Below, piece by piece: positions 9,073 to 17,898 of a stretch of DNA of 61,146 bases (position 1 is its first letter; each line of letters opens with the position of its first letter). The translations under genes were made by a program, and so were the position numbers. Location of the stretch: assembly GCA_024225275.1 (NCBI GenBank), contig JAAEMS010000115.1:1-61146 (forward strand). The letters are read 5' to 3'. Origin of the DNA: Actinomycetes bacterium. GTDB taxonomy: Bacteria; Actinomycetota; Acidimicrobiia; Acidimicrobiales; JAAEMS01. The notes beneath the pieces were generated by a model, which did not search any database, was not told the DNA's origin, and saw only the letters and a list, made by a program, of their open reading frames with translations.

Positions 9073-10674
9073 GTGCGAGAGACAGTGAACCCGTCGACCC
9101 CCGACCCACAGCGTCCAGGCCGGCTATTGGCCGGTCGGTACGAGCTGCGCGTACCCGTGGCCAGCGGAGGTATGGCCCAGGTATGGGCCGCCACCGACCA
9201 CATCCTGACCCGGCAGGTGGCCATCAAGATCCTCCACCCCCACCTCGCCTCCGACCAGACATTCGTGTCCCGCTTCCGACGCGAGGCAGTGGCCGCCGCC
9301 CGACTCGGTCATCCATCGATCGTCTCCATCTACGACACCATCAGCGAACCCGGCGTCGAAGCCATCGTGATGGAGCTCATCGAGGGCACCACTCTCCGCA
9401 AGCTGCTCGATGAGCAGGGCGTGCTCCCTCCGGCCAGCGTCGTGACCATCGGCACCCAGGTGGCGGCAGCCCTGCATGCTGCCCATCGCGGGGGTGTGGT
9501 CCACCGCGATGTGAAGCCGGCCAATGTGCTGATGTGCTCCGACCAAAGGGTGATGGTCACCGACTTCGGTATCGCCAAGGCCGGCGAACACACCGATCTC
9601 ACCCGCGAGGGCACCCTGCTGGGTACCGCCAAGTACCTCTCGCCCGAGCAGGTCGAAGGGGCCCCCGTCGACGCCCGCAGCGATGTCTATTCCCTGGGAG
9701 TGATGCTCTACGAGTGTCTCACCGGTCGGCCCCCCTTCGACGGCGACTCCGACGCAGCCATCGCCCTGGCCCGACTCCAACGAACCCCGGTCAGCCCCGG
9801 GCGCATCCGACCCGGGGTGCCCCGCGACCTCGACGTGGCCATCATGCGGGCCCTGGCCCGCAGCGCCGACGCCCGCTGGCAGACCGCCGCCGACTTCGGT
9901 GCCGCACTGAGCGCCATCGACCTGAACCGGGCCGACGACACGCTGGTGCTTCTCGAAGATGACCTGGCGGCCGAGATCGAGGAGCAGGGCGAACCCAGCT
10001 TCGTCGAGAGCGAACGAGCATGGATGGTGCCGACCCTCGCGGTCCTACTGATCGCCGCCGGCCTCGGTGTCATGGGTGTGCTCTTTGCCCGCACTGACGC
10101 CGGTCAGAACCTGTTCGACGGCGTCAAGGAAGCGGTGGGCGTCGAGCCGGGCAGCACCGAATCAGCCGGTGTCGTCGAACCGGTTCTGACCGGCGACGAA
10201 CCCGCACCTGAGAGCCCCACGGTGGCCAGTGCCGTCCCGTTCGACCCGTTCGATACCGGCGGCAACAGTACCGACGAGCACGCCGACCGGGCTGGGGACG
10301 CCATCGACTCCGACCCCGAGACGGCCTGGACCACACAGATCTACACCAGTCCTGAATTCGGCGGTCTCAAGGACGGTCTGGGCTTGATCGTCGAGCTCGC
10401 CGAACCCTCTACCTTCTCCGGCATCACCATCGAGTCTCCGTCGGTGGGATGGTCGGCCTCGATCCATGCGATCAACGGCGAACTGCCCACCGACGTCAGC
10501 GCCTGGGGTCCGGTCCTGGCTCAGGACACCGGGCTCCACGACCAGATCCAGTTCAGCCTGGAGACGCCCACCACCGCCACGGCCGTCCTGATCTGGATCA
10601 CCCATCTGGGCCAGTCGCTCGATGAGCAGCCCGACGGCTACCGCGTCTCCATCAGCGACGTTTCTCTGAGCTGA
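9073..10674 (+). CDS. Membrane Ser/Thr protein kinase with extracellular domain
   Basis: A 533-residue PknB-type kinase. The catalytic domain (about 23-290) is complete: glycine loop SGGMAQVW, Lys52 in VAIK, catalytic Asp146 in HRDVKPANVL, Asp164 in DFG, and LGTAKYLSPEQ in the activation segment. One membrane helix lies at about 317-338. The extracellular C-terminus (about 400-533, from DPETAWTTQIY) resembles F5/8-type carbohydrate-binding folds. This layout matches the C-terminal part of mycobacterial Rv3910 (MurJ fused to pseudokinase and sugar-binding domain), but here the kinase looks active and the MurJ part is absent. GTG at 9085 is an alternative start. Confidence 0.9.
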   Translation: MRETVNPSTPDPQRPGRLLAGRYELRVPVASGGMAQVWAATDHILTRQVAIKILHPHLASDQTFVSRFRREAVAAARLGHPSIVSIYDTISEPGVEAIVMELIEGTTLRKLLDEQGVLPPASVVTIGTQVAAALHAAHRGGVVHRDVKPANVLMCSDQRVMVTDFGIAKAGEHTDLTREGTLLGTAKYLSPEQVEGAPVDARSDVYSLGVMLYECLTGRPPFDGDSDAAIALARLQRTPVSPGRIRPGVPRDLDVAIMRALARSADARWQTAADFGAALSAIDLNRADDTLVLLEDDLAAEIEEQGEPSFVESERAWMVPTLAVLLIAAGLGVMGVLFARTDAGQNLFDGVKEAVGVEPGSTESAGVVEPVLTGDEPAPESPTVASAVPFDPFDTGGNSTDEHADRAGDAIDSDPETAWTTQIYTSPEFGGLKDGLGLIVELAEPSTFSGITIESPSVGWSASIHAINGELPTDVSAWGPVLAQDTGLHDQIQFSLETPTTATAVLIWITHLGQSLDEQPDGYRVSISDVSLS

Positions 10675-10715
10675 GCCGGCGTTCGGCCGTCCCCCGGCCG
10701 GCCACCTACGTTGCG

Positions 10716-10721
10716 TAGCCT
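10716..10721 (+). promoter_or_regulatory. Possible -10 box (TAGCCT) for the sigM-like gene
   Basis: TAGCCT ends 6 bases before the ATC codon at 10728. The same spacing is seen before several other starts in this window, so transcription may begin at or beside that codon. Confidence 0.4.
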
Positions 10722-10727
10722 CCTTGC

Positions 10728-11300
10728 ATCGCGCCAGTCGACGAAGCCGCTCTGATCGAAGCCGCCCAGGCGGGTGATCGATCCGCCACCGACCAGCTGC
10801 TGCGCGCCCACCAGGACCGGATCTATGCGGTGTGCAGACGGTTGGCCGGCAATGATGCAGACGCCCTCGACGCCACCCAGGAAGCCCTGATCGCGATCGT
10901 GCGGGGCCTATCGCGCTTCGATGGGCGGGCCCGGTTCTCCACCTGGGCCTACCGGGTTGCCACCAATGCGTGCCTCGACGAATTGAGACGCCGGAAAAGA
11001 CGGCCCGACCCCGGATTGCCGGAATTCGAGCGCCCGGTCGAGGGTGGAGCGCCGTCCCTCGACAGCGGGGTGGCGGACCGGCTCGACCTCGACGCCGCGC
11101 TGGTGGCCCTACCCGAGGAGTTCCGGGCACCGGTGATCCTGCGCGACCAGCTCGGCCTCGACTACGCCGAGATCGCAGCCACCCTGGAGATACCTCCGGG
11201 GACGGTACGCTCCCGCATCGCCCGGGGCCGACGCCACCTCGCCGAGCTCCTCGGGAACCAGGACGACGTTTCAGACGTCACAGGTGGTGATCATGGCTGA
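10728..11300 (+). CDS. sigM: ECF sigma factor, SigM-like, with non-canonical start
   Basis: Region 2 is present from ALIEAAQAGDRSATDQLLRA through RFSTWAYRVATNACLDELRR, and region 4 from ALVALPEEFRAPVILRDQ to IPPGTVRSRIARGRRHL. It recognises promoters with core RNA polymerase; the anti-sigma gene overlaps its 3' end. The first ATG/GTG/TTG in frame is GTG 10830, which would cut off the beginning of region 2. The frame is open upstream to a stop at 10716, and the only plausible initiation codons there are ATC 10728 and CTG 10752. I chose 10728 because of the -10 box spacing. Its place before trxB/trxA matches mycobacterial sigM. Confidence 0.75.
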   Translation: MAPVDEAALIEAAQAGDRSATDQLLRAHQDRIYAVCRRLAGNDADALDATQEALIAIVRGLSRFDGRARFSTWAYRVATNACLDELRRRKRRPDPGLPEFERPVEGGAPSLDSGVADRLDLDAALVALPEEFRAPVILRDQLGLDYAEIAATLEIPPGTVRSRIARGRRHLAELLGNQDDVSDVTGGDHG

Positions 11301-12228
11301 CCCGACCCCCCTTTCCGACGATGAGCTGGTCTCTGCCTACTGCGACGGTGAGCTCACCGACGAGGATCGGGCCCGGGTCGAGGCCGACCCCCGATTGATG
11401 ACCATCCTCGGGGAACTGACCCCCATCGTGTCCGCCACGCGAGAACCGGTCGATCTGCCTACTCCCGAGGTCATGGATGTACTGATCGGTCGAGCCCTCG
11501 ATGCCATGGGCGCCGAGGAGACTCCGGCTCCGGTCACTCCTGTCCCACCGGTGATCGATCTCGCCGAACGGCGAGCCCGGCGCAACCAGACCCTGACCAG
11601 GGTGGCCGCGGTTGCGGCCGGTATCGCGGTGGTGGCCATAGCCGGCGTGTCGCTCCAGCGGCTCAGCGACTCCAACGTTGACGACGACGGCGCCGAGTTG
11701 GCCGACAACGCAGCCCGCGACCTCATCGCGGCCGACGACGGTGAGGCGACGGAGGCTGTCTCCGGCGGAAGCGACCGCATGGAGGCTTCGGCCGACATGG
11801 ATGAAGGATCGATGGCCGACTCGGCCCCCGTCCCTGAGGCCGCCGAGGAAGCAGTCGACGCGGGGGAATCCGACGACTCGGGCGATGACGAAGAGGGACT
11901 GTTCCGCTTCGCGCCCCCCGAAGTCCCTGGGCTTCCCACTGATTTGGGCCCCATCGACATGCCTGGGCTCGAGGCCTGGACCGACGACAACCTCGAGGTG
12001 CTGCAATCGTCTCCGCCGGTCGAACCAACCCCTCGTTGCGTCGACGCCGGTCTCATTGATGCCGGGTTTCAGGTCGTGTGGTGGGCCGAGGCCGATTGGG
12101 AGGGCGGGCCCGCCCACATTGTGGCCTGGCGGTCGGCCACCGAGCTCCTCGTGACTATCTTCGAAGGCACCGGGACCGAGCCGGCCATCACTGAGGAGTG
12201 CGATCCCCTCGCCGCTCTTGCCCGCTGA
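11293..12228 (+). CDS. Anti-sigma factor, membrane-anchored
   Basis: A 311-residue protein starting inside the end of the sigma gene. The N-terminal segment DDELVSAYCDGELTDEDRARVEADP is the zinc-less anti-sigma type (acidic helix with a single Cys). One membrane helix lies at about 97-118 (LTRVAAVAAGIAVVAIAG), then a long acidic extracytoplasmic region and a compact C-terminal domain. It should hold the SigM-like factor at the membrane. GTG codons at 11284 and 11287 are alternative starts; ATG 11293 gives the usual short overlap with the sigma stop. Family members are poorly conserved, so partner assignment rests on gene order. Confidence 0.75.
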   Translation: MADPTPLSDDELVSAYCDGELTDEDRARVEADPRLMTILGELTPIVSATREPVDLPTPEVMDVLIGRALDAMGAEETPAPVTPVPPVIDLAERRARRNQTLTRVAAVAAGIAVVAIAGVSLQRLSDSNVDDDGAELADNAARDLIAADDGEATEAVSGGSDRMEASADMDEGSMADSAPVPEAAEEAVDAGESDDSGDDEEGLFRFAPPEVPGLPTDLGPIDMPGLEAWTDDNLEVLQSSPPVEPTPRCVDAGLIDAGFQVVWWAEADWEGGPAHIVAWRSATELLVTIFEGTGTEPAITEECDPLAALAR

Positions 12229-12273
12229 GTCCAATTCGGTGGGCCGGAGTCGAGCAACAGCGGGCGCGGCGAC

Positions 12274-12279
12274 TAGGAT
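12274..12279 (+). promoter_or_regulatory. -10 box (TAGGAT) 8 bases before a start codon
   Basis: TAGGAT is a good actinobacterial -10 hexamer. With ATG at 12288 it leaves almost no leader. Confidence 0.45.
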
Positions 12280-12287
12280 CGCCGCCC

Positions 12288-12686
12288 ATGGCCGAGACTG
12301 AATCCCCCGACCCGTCGGTCGGCGACCGACTCACCAGCCAGGTCGACGCGGCCCGCGATCGGCTGGCGTCCGCCATCTCCTCGCCCGGACCCGACGACTG
12401 GCCGGTACAAGCGGCCGCCAAGGTCGAAACCCTCGTTGGTCAGGTCCGCAGCAAGACAGCCGGGCCCGCCATAACCGCAGCCCGCGGTGTGGTGTTCGGG
12501 ACCGTCATGATGTTCTGCGCCCTGCTGCTCGTGTTGATGCTGACCATCGCCCTCTTCCGCCTCCTGTCCGAACTGTCGGAGTTCTTCTTCGACGGACGGA
12601 GCTATCCGGCCTACCTGATGTTCGGCGTCCTACTGGTCGGACCTGGCCTCTTTTTGTGGCGCAAGCGTCAGACCGCCGCCGAGTAG
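12288..12686 (+). CDS. Small membrane protein with two helices, unknown function
   Basis: A 132-residue protein. The N-terminal half is amphipathic and charged (residues 1-60). Two membrane helices follow: VVFGTVMMFCALLLVLMLTI (about 66-87) and YLMFGVLLVGPGLFLW (about 107-122), separated by a short loop with FFFDGRSYPAY. The C-terminus is basic. This resembles the small 'phage holin superfamily III' type proteins of actinobacteria, but nothing proves a holin role. It lies between the anti-sigma and trxB genes and has its own -10 box. Confidence 0.7.
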   Translation: MAETESPDPSVGDRLTSQVDAARDRLASAISSPGPDDWPVQAAAKVETLVGQVRSKTAGPAITAARGVVFGTVMMFCALLLVLMLTIALFRLLSELSEFFFDGRSYPAYLMFGVLLVGPGLFLWRKRQTAAE

Positions 12687-12789
12687 TCGTACCAGCCGGC
12701 GGGCCGGGAATCGTCGGGCTCAGAACAGGGTTCCATTCCTTGGGTGACTCACAGGCCACCCCACTCTCTTTCATCTTGGAGCTAGCATC

Positions 12790-13752
12790 ATGAGCACTGA
12801 TGTCCACAACGTCCTGATCATCGGTAGCGGCCCGGCCGGGCTCACCGCCGCCATATACGCCGCTCGAGCGAACCTCGATCCCCTGGTCATCGAAGGTGAG
12901 CCGTCCTCGACCAGCGATCAGCCCGGTGGTCAACTCATGCTGACCACCGACGTCGAGAACTTCCCTGGATTTCCCGAAGGCATCATGGGTCCCGAGCTCA
13001 TGACCAACTTCCGGGCCCAGGCGGAACGATTCGGCGCCGACATCCGGACCGAGAAGGTGAGTCGGGTCGACCTGTCCAATCGCCCCCACCGCGTCTGGGT
13101 TGGTGATCCGGAGGCCGCGGAACCCACCTACCGCGCCGAAACCATCATTGTCTCCACTGGCGCCCAGGCCCTGATGCTCGATGTCGACGGCGAGAGTCGC
13201 CTGCTGGGTCACGGCGTCAGTACCTGCGCGACCTGCGATGGGTTCTTCTTCCGGGACCAGGACATCGCGGTGGTCGGTGGCGGCGACTCGGCCATCGAGG
13301 AAGCGACCTTCCTCACCCGTTTCGCCCGAACGGTCACGATCATCCACCGCCGCGACGAGCTCCGGGCCTCCAAGATCATGCGAGACCGGGCCGAAGCCAA
13401 CGAGAAGATCAAGTACCTGTGGGACACCGTGGTCACCAAGGTGAACGGCGAGGGGAGTGTCGAGAGCATCTCGGTCGAGAACGTCAAGACCGGCGAAACC
13501 TCAGACCTGGCCATCAGTGGCCTGTTCGTAGCCATCGGGCACCGGCCCAACACCGACCTGTTCCAGGGCCAGCTCGATCTCAAGGAGAACGGCTACCTCA
13601 TCACGGAGGGCAAGAGCAGCCGTACGGGCGTCGAAGGGGTCTTCGCCTGTGGCGACGTCCAGGACGACTACTACCGGCAGGCCATCACCGCCGCCGGGAG
13701 CGGTTGCATGGCCGCCATCGACGCAGAGCGTTGGCTCGAAGAGGAGCATTGA
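12790..13752 (+). CDS. trxB: Thioredoxin-disulfide reductase
   Basis: A 320-residue FAD/NADPH enzyme that reduces thioredoxin. FAD-binding GSGPAGLTAAIYAARA is at the N-terminus, the redox pair Cys146/Cys149 in CATCDG is in the centre, NADPH-binding VVGGGDSAIEEATFL follows, and the C-terminal FAD contact VFACGDVQDDYYRQA is intact. Length is normal. A weak ribosome-binding site (TTGGAG) precedes ATG 12790. trxA follows after 117 bases, the usual pairing near oriC in actinobacteria. Confidence 0.97.
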   Translation: MSTDVHNVLIIGSGPAGLTAAIYAARANLDPLVIEGEPSSTSDQPGGQLMLTTDVENFPGFPEGIMGPELMTNFRAQAERFGADIRTEKVSRVDLSNRPHRVWVGDPEAAEPTYRAETIIVSTGAQALMLDVDGESRLLGHGVSTCATCDGFFFRDQDIAVVGGGDSAIEEATFLTRFARTVTIIHRRDELRASKIMRDRAEANEKIKYLWDTVVTKVNGEGSVESISVENVKTGETSDLAISGLFVAIGHRPNTDLFQGQLDLKENGYLITEGKSSRTGVEGVFACGDVQDDYYRQAITAAGSGCMAAIDAERWLEEEH

Positions 13753-13869
13753 GCCGGTATCCCGAGACAGGAATGCCCGGTCCCTATCTCGGGTTCTATT
13801 GGTGCCTAACCCCAGAGGGCCGAAGGGTCTGACTAATATGGGCACAACGACGAACGGAGTCCAGCCACA

Positions 13870-14196
13870 ATGAGCGACAAAATCGCCACTCTCAGTGATG
13901 AGACCTTCTCTGAGGTCATCGGTTCGGCCAGCGAGCCGGTCCTGGTCGACTTCTGGGCCGAATGGTGTGGCCCCTGCAAGATGATTGCCCCGATTCTCGA
14001 CGAGATCGCCAACGAGCAAGAGGGCAAGCTACAGATCGCCAAGGTCAATGTGGACGAAAACCCCAGCATTGCCCGTCAGTTCGAGGTGATGAGCATTCCG
14101 ACCATGATCGTGTTCAAGGATGGCCAACCAGCGCGAAAGCTAGTGGGAGCCAAGCCCAAGGCTGCACTCCTTGATGAGATCGCTGACCTGATCTAG
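13870..14196 (+). CDS. trxA: Thioredoxin
   Basis: A 108-residue thioredoxin, the small cytoplasmic dithiol reductant recycled by TrxB. The active site is Cys33-Gly-Pro-Cys36 in WAEWCGPCKMIAP; the cis-Pro loop MSIPTMIVF and the buried Asp (VDFWA) are present. ATG 13870 has GGAG upstream. A GC-rich hairpin with a short T run follows the stop. Confidence 0.97.
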   Translation: MSDKIATLSDETFSEVIGSASEPVLVDFWAEWCGPCKMIAPILDEIANEQEGKLQIAKVNVDENPSIARQFEVMSIPTMIVFKDGQPARKLVGAKPKAALLDEIADLI

Positions 14197-14235
14197 TCCA
14201 GTCGGGGTCTTTGACTCCAACCCTCAATACCCACG

Positions 14236-14260
14236 CGGCCGGCCCTTGGGCCGGCCGTTT
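14236..14260 (+). terminator. Rho-independent-type terminator after trxA
   Basis: Arms CGGCCGGCCC (14236-14245) and GGGCCGGCCG (14248-14257) are exact reverse complements, followed by TTT. It lies 40 bases after trxA and also faces the parB end from the other strand. Confidence 0.7.
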
Positions 14261-14299
14261 CACGTTCCCACAGCCTGTGTTCAACCCTGTGGAGAAGCT

Positions 14300-15211
14300 T
14301 CACTCCAGGGTTTCGTCTGATGGGACTTCACCCACCATGGCCCGGTAGATTCGCTCGAGGTCCTCGAGGGTTGCGAAGTCGATTTCCACCCGACCCATCT
14401 TGCTACCGAGCTTCACCCGCACCCTGGTATCGAGCAGATTGGACAACAACTCCTCGAGTTCGAGGAGGGCGGCGGGCCGATCGTCGGCCGGCTCGGTGGT
14501 TTCGTCGTCACCGGCTTCATCGGCGGTGGCCTCCCTGAGGTGATCACGAACAGCCCGTTCGACCTGGCGCACCGACTGGCCTCCGTCCAAGGCCTTCTCG
14601 GCGAGCTTCAGTTGCACCTCGCGGTCGGGCGTACCCAGGAGGGCTCGGGCATGGCCGGCAGTGAGCCGGGAGTCAGCCACGTACCGCTGGATAATGGGCG
14701 GGAGCTGGAAGAGACGCAGGGTGTTGGCTACGGCCGACCGACTCTTGCCCACTCGCGTGGCCACCTCGTCCTGGGAGAGCTTGAACTCCTCGATGAGCTG
14801 CTGGTAGGCGGCCGCTTCCTCGATGGCGTTGAGATCCTCTCGGTGCAGGTTCTCCACCAGGGCCTGTTCCAGCGAGTTGACGTCCTCCGCCGTCTTGACC
14901 AGGGCCGGGATGGTCTGCAGACCGGCACGACGAGCGGCCCGGTATCGCCGCTCCCCCGCGATCAGCTCATAGCGCTCTGGGCCCGTCTGGCGCACCAAAA
15001 TGGGCTGGAGCACACCTAGCTCGCGGATGGATGCGGTGAGCGAGGTCAGCGAGTCCTCGTCGAACGCCTTGCGGGGCTGGTAGCTGTTCGGTTCAACCGA
15101 GGCAACCGGCAACTCGACGAAGGCGGAGCCCTCTGCTGCTGACTCGTCTGTAACGACATCGCCGGGGATGAGGGCGCCGAGGCCCTTGCCCAATCCGCTT
15201 CGCCGGTTCAC
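14300..15211 (-). CDS. parB: Chromosome-partitioning protein ParB
   Basis: A 303-residue ParB/Spo0J protein that binds parS and loads the origin region for segregation. The N-terminal CTPase domain has QPRKAFDEDSL and the GERRYRAARRAGL motif; the helix-turn-helix region follows (LSQDEVATRVGKSRSAVANTL); the C-terminal dimerisation domain (KLGSKMGRVEIDFATLEDLERI) is complete. Its start overlaps the parA stop by 4 bases, so the two are translationally coupled. A parS site is in the parA-rsmG gap. Confidence 0.96.
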   Translation of the reverse strand: MNRRSGLGKGLGALIPGDVVTDESAAEGSAFVELPVASVEPNSYQPRKAFDEDSLTSLTASIRELGVLQPILVRQTGPERYELIAGERRYRAARRAGLQTIPALVKTAEDVNSLEQALVENLHREDLNAIEEAAAYQQLIEEFKLSQDEVATRVGKSRSAVANTLRLFQLPPIIQRYVADSRLTAGHARALLGTPDREVQLKLAEKALDGGQSVRQVERAVRDHLREATADEAGDDETTEPADDRPAALLELEELLSNLLDTRVRVKLGSKMGRVEIDFATLEDLERIYRAMVGEVPSDETLE

Positions 15212-16110
15212 AGGGTGTCTCCTTCGCCGCTGACCTCCCGGGCAACATCCCGGTAGGCCAACGCTCCCCTACTGCTGGGATCGAAAGCGATTATGGGCTG
15301 GCCGAAAGACGGGGCCTCAGACAGACGAACCGTCCGGGGAACCACCGTCCTGAGGACCTTCTCCCCGAAGTGGGTTCGGACCTCGGCGGCTACTTGCTCA
15401 GCGAGCTTGGTTCGGGCGTCGTACATGACGAGCACGATCACACTCACGTGCAGCGCCGGGTTCAAGTTCTTGCGTACCAGCTCTACATTGCGCAGGAGCT
15501 GGCCGAGACCCTCTAGTGCGTAGTACTCGCACTGGATCGGGACCATGACCTCGGTGGCAGCCGACAGGGCGTTCACCGTGAGAAGACCCAGCGAGGGCGG
15601 GCAGTCGATCAGGACATAGTCGTAGGTGTCCAAGACCGGCTCGATCGCCGTCTTGAGGCGGGATTCCCGACTGAAAGCCGGTACCAGCTCAATCTCAGCT
15701 CCGGCCAGATCGAGGTTGGCAGGAGCAATGAAAAGGTTGCGAACCGTCGTTGCCTCGACAGTGTCCTCCAAAGGTAGGTCGTGGAGAATGACGTCGTACA
15801 TGGATGTCTCGATGGCCCGTGGGTTGATGCCCAGGCCCGTCGTAGCGTTGCCCTGGGGGTCCAGGTCGATGACCAGGGTACGGAAGCCGAGCTCAGCCAG
15901 GCAGGCTCCGACATTGACCGCCGTAGTCGTCTTGCCAACACCCCCCTTCTGATTGGCGACGGCTATCACGCGGGGCAATTGGATATCAGTGTTGCGAGCG
16001 GATTCACTGACCTCGGTGGCCGCGGCTTCGATATCGCTCACCAGCTCGGAGCGGAGCTGTGGGGCCTCTCGAGTGCGTCCGGGCGCGGTAGGGGGCGGGG
16101 AGTCAGCCAT
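15208..16110 (-). CDS. parA: Chromosome-partitioning ATPase ParA
   Basis: A 300-residue ParA/Soj ATPase. The deviant Walker A box is NQKGGVGKTTTAVN (about 52-65), Walker A' is VIDLDPQGNAT, and Walker B is YVLIDCPPSLGLLT. A non-homologous N-terminal extension of about 45 residues precedes the ATPase domain. It pairs with ParB, overlapping by 4 bases, and its gradient moves ParB-parS complexes. ATG 16110 (MADSPPPTAPGR) lies 49 bases from parS. Confidence 0.96.
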   Translation of the reverse strand: MADSPPPTAPGRTREAPQLRSELVSDIEAAATEVSESARNTDIQLPRVIAVANQKGGVGKTTTAVNVGACLAELGFRTLVIDLDPQGNATTGLGINPRAIETSMYDVILHDLPLEDTVEATTVRNLFIAPANLDLAGAEIELVPAFSRESRLKTAIEPVLDTYDYVLIDCPPSLGLLTVNALSAATEVMVPIQCEYYALEGLGQLLRNVELVRKNLNPALHVSVIVLVMYDARTKLAEQVAAEVRTHFGEKVLRTVVPRTVRLSEAPSFGQPIIAFDPSSRGALAYRDVAREVSGEGDTL

Positions 16111-16159
16111 ATACCAGTATCCTCCCCCGCTTCACCCGCCGACGCAAGTACCCGCTTGC

Positions 16160-16175
16160 TGTTTCACGTGAAACG
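16160..16175. promoter_or_regulatory. parS site
   Basis: TGTTTCACGTGAAACG matches the universal parS palindrome (TGTTTCACGTGAAACA) at 15 of 16 positions. It lies between parA and rsmG, about 5.5 kb from oriC. No other full match was noticed in the window. Confidence 0.93.
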
Positions 16176-16199
16176 CTCCAGAACCCAGTACGCACGCCT

Positions 16200-16841
16200 C
16201 TAGAACAGGGGACGCCTGGAGGGGACACCCTCACGCCTTGGGAACTGGGAGGCCAGCGCGGCGGTCTTCTTCAACACCACAAAGCCGGGAGGAGAACTAC
16301 ATCGTTCCAGCGCCAGCTCCCCCAAGACAGCATCGTCCCAACGGTCGGACCCCCTCCGATCGCTGACAATGATCGATCCACCAATCCTCACCAGCCCGGC
16401 GCCGATCTCAGCGACCACAGCGGGCGGGCCAAAGAGGCGGGCCGTGGCCACGTCCGCCGATTCACGCCATTCACTTCGGCGGCCGAGAACCTCGGCCCTG
16501 GCGTGAACGGCCTCCACCCGGCCACCGATTCCCAGATCCACTACAGCATGGTCCAGCCAGTCAACGCGAACCGCCTGGGAATCAACCAGCTCCCATGTGG
16601 ACGACGGAGTCAACAGAGCCACCACCAAACCCGGCACCCCACCGCCTGAACCCAGGTCGATCCCCCGGCCCGCGAAGTCAGAGTCATCGGGCAGGAGCTC
16701 GACGAACCCCAGAGAGTGGTCGATCAACTCGTCCAAGTCAGCGTTGCGTCCCACCAGGTCGCGCGACGCCGCACGCGAAAAGAGACGGTGGAGCATCTCC
16801 CGATGCTCCACCGTCTCCTCGTCATCCGGATTCTGCTCCAC
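16200..16841 (-). CDS. rsmG: 16S rRNA (guanine-N7) methyltransferase RsmG
   Basis: A 213-residue SAM-dependent enzyme that methylates G527 of 16S rRNA. Motif I is GIDLGSGGGVPGLVVALL; ELVDSQAVRVDWLDHA is the next acidic strand; the family segment DVATARLFGPPAVVAEIG is present. The start is GTG 16841. The gene sits in the standard origin cluster between jag and parA. Confidence 0.94.
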   Translation of the reverse strand: MEQNPDDEETVEHREMLHRLFSRAASRDLVGRNADLDELIDHSLGFVELLPDDSDFAGRGIDLGSGGGVPGLVVALLTPSSTWELVDSQAVRVDWLDHAVVDLGIGGRVEAVHARAEVLGRRSEWRESADVATARLFGPPAVVAEIGAGLVRIGGSIIVSDRRGSDRWDDAVLGELALERCSSPPGFVVLKKTAALASQFPRREGVPSRRPLF

Positions 16842-16877
16842 GCACCCCAGCCTAGGCCAGAGCGATCAAGAGCAGCT

Positions 16878-17891
16878 TCAGTCAGCGGCGTCGGGGATCA
16901 CAACCACCCGACGGTTGGGATCTTCTCCCTCGGAGATAGTGGAGACACCGTCGATATCGTTCATGGCGTCATGAACAATCTTGCGATCGGCGGAATTCAT
17001 GGCTTCGAGTGCAACCTCGGCACCACTATCGAGGGCCTGAGCGGCCACCTTGGCCGAAAAGCCCTCGAGGGCCTCACGCCGACGCTGACGGAAGCCTCCG
17101 ACATCGACGAACACGCGTCCGCGGATGCCTTCGGTGGCCTGACGCTTCACATAGGTCCGGGCCAGCTCCTGGATTGAAGTCATGGTGGAGCCACCCGAGC
17201 CGATCAGCAGCCCCAGATCCTCGCCTTCGACGCGCACCTCGACGGTGTCGTCATCCAGCTCGTCGATGACGATGTCGCCATCGGCGTCGAATGCGTCGAG
17301 CATGCCGCTCAGGAAGTCGGCGACGAGGTCGCCTTGTTCACTCGCACTAATTGCCTCTTCATCTGCCACGGTGTTCTTCTCTTCCCTGTCGTTGATCGGA
17401 CGATCCTTGGAACCCGATCGCTTGTCGTTCTCGTTCTTCGTTCGCCGGTTGCCCCGGTTTCGAGCTTCACCCGACCCGGAACCGGCAGGCTTCCGCTCGC
17501 CGTCTCCGGGGTTCCCGCCCGAGGGACCAGACGCGCCGCCCCCCCGCTGTGATCCGCCCCGTTTGGACTGGTGTCGGTCATCGCCGCTCCCTCGGGCCCC
17601 CGAGCGGCCACGCTTTCCACCGCCACCGCCCCGGCCACCTCGGTTGCCCCCCTGGGTTTGCCGGTTGCGCCCGCCTCCACCTTCTCGCTTGCTGCGACCC
17701 CGCTTGGGCCGTGGCTTGAGGGGCATAACCCGCGCCCTCACCTTCGCATCGGTACGCGACAGACCCAGAAACTTGGCCTTGGGCTCCTCGACCACCTCGA
17801 CCTGGGCCTCGTCAGCGTGTACGCCAAGCTGATCAAGAGCCCGCTCGGTAGCTTCCTGGACGGTCTTTCCCGTCGTCGTCACCCACTCCAT
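16878..17891 (-). CDS. jag: Jag/KhpB RNA-binding protein with long basic linker
   Basis: A 337-residue protein. The Jag-N domain (about 1-52) starts MEWVTTTGKTVQEATERAL. A linker of about 110 residues is extremely rich in Gly, Arg and Lys (for example GGNRGGRGGGGGKRGRSG). The KH domain (about 195-255) has the GLLIGSGGSTM loop, and the R3H domain ends the protein with the DRKIVH motif. Jag binds RNA and, with KhpA, influences envelope growth. The start lies 7 bases after the yidC stop, so it is in the yidC operon. The linker is longer and more basic than in most homologues. Confidence 0.92.
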   Translation of the reverse strand: MEWVTTTGKTVQEATERALDQLGVHADEAQVEVVEEPKAKFLGLSRTDAKVRARVMPLKPRPKRGRSKREGGGGRNRQTQGGNRGGRGGGGGKRGRSGARGSGDDRHQSKRGGSQRGGGASGPSGGNPGDGERKPAGSGSGEARNRGNRRTKNENDKRSGSKDRPINDREEKNTVADEEAISASEQGDLVADFLSGMLDAFDADGDIVIDELDDDTVEVRVEGEDLGLLIGSGGSTMTSIQELARTYVKRQATEGIRGRVFVDVGGFRQRRREALEGFSAKVAAQALDSGAEVALEAMNSADRKIVHDAMNDIDGVSTISEGEDPNRRVVVIPDAAD

Positions 17892-17898
17892 CAGACCC

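Noticed and set aside
14250..14270. Second parS-like sequence (GTTTCACGTTCC) after trxA
   Set aside because: Only the left half matches; the right half of the palindrome is missing, and the bases are explained by the terminator tail.
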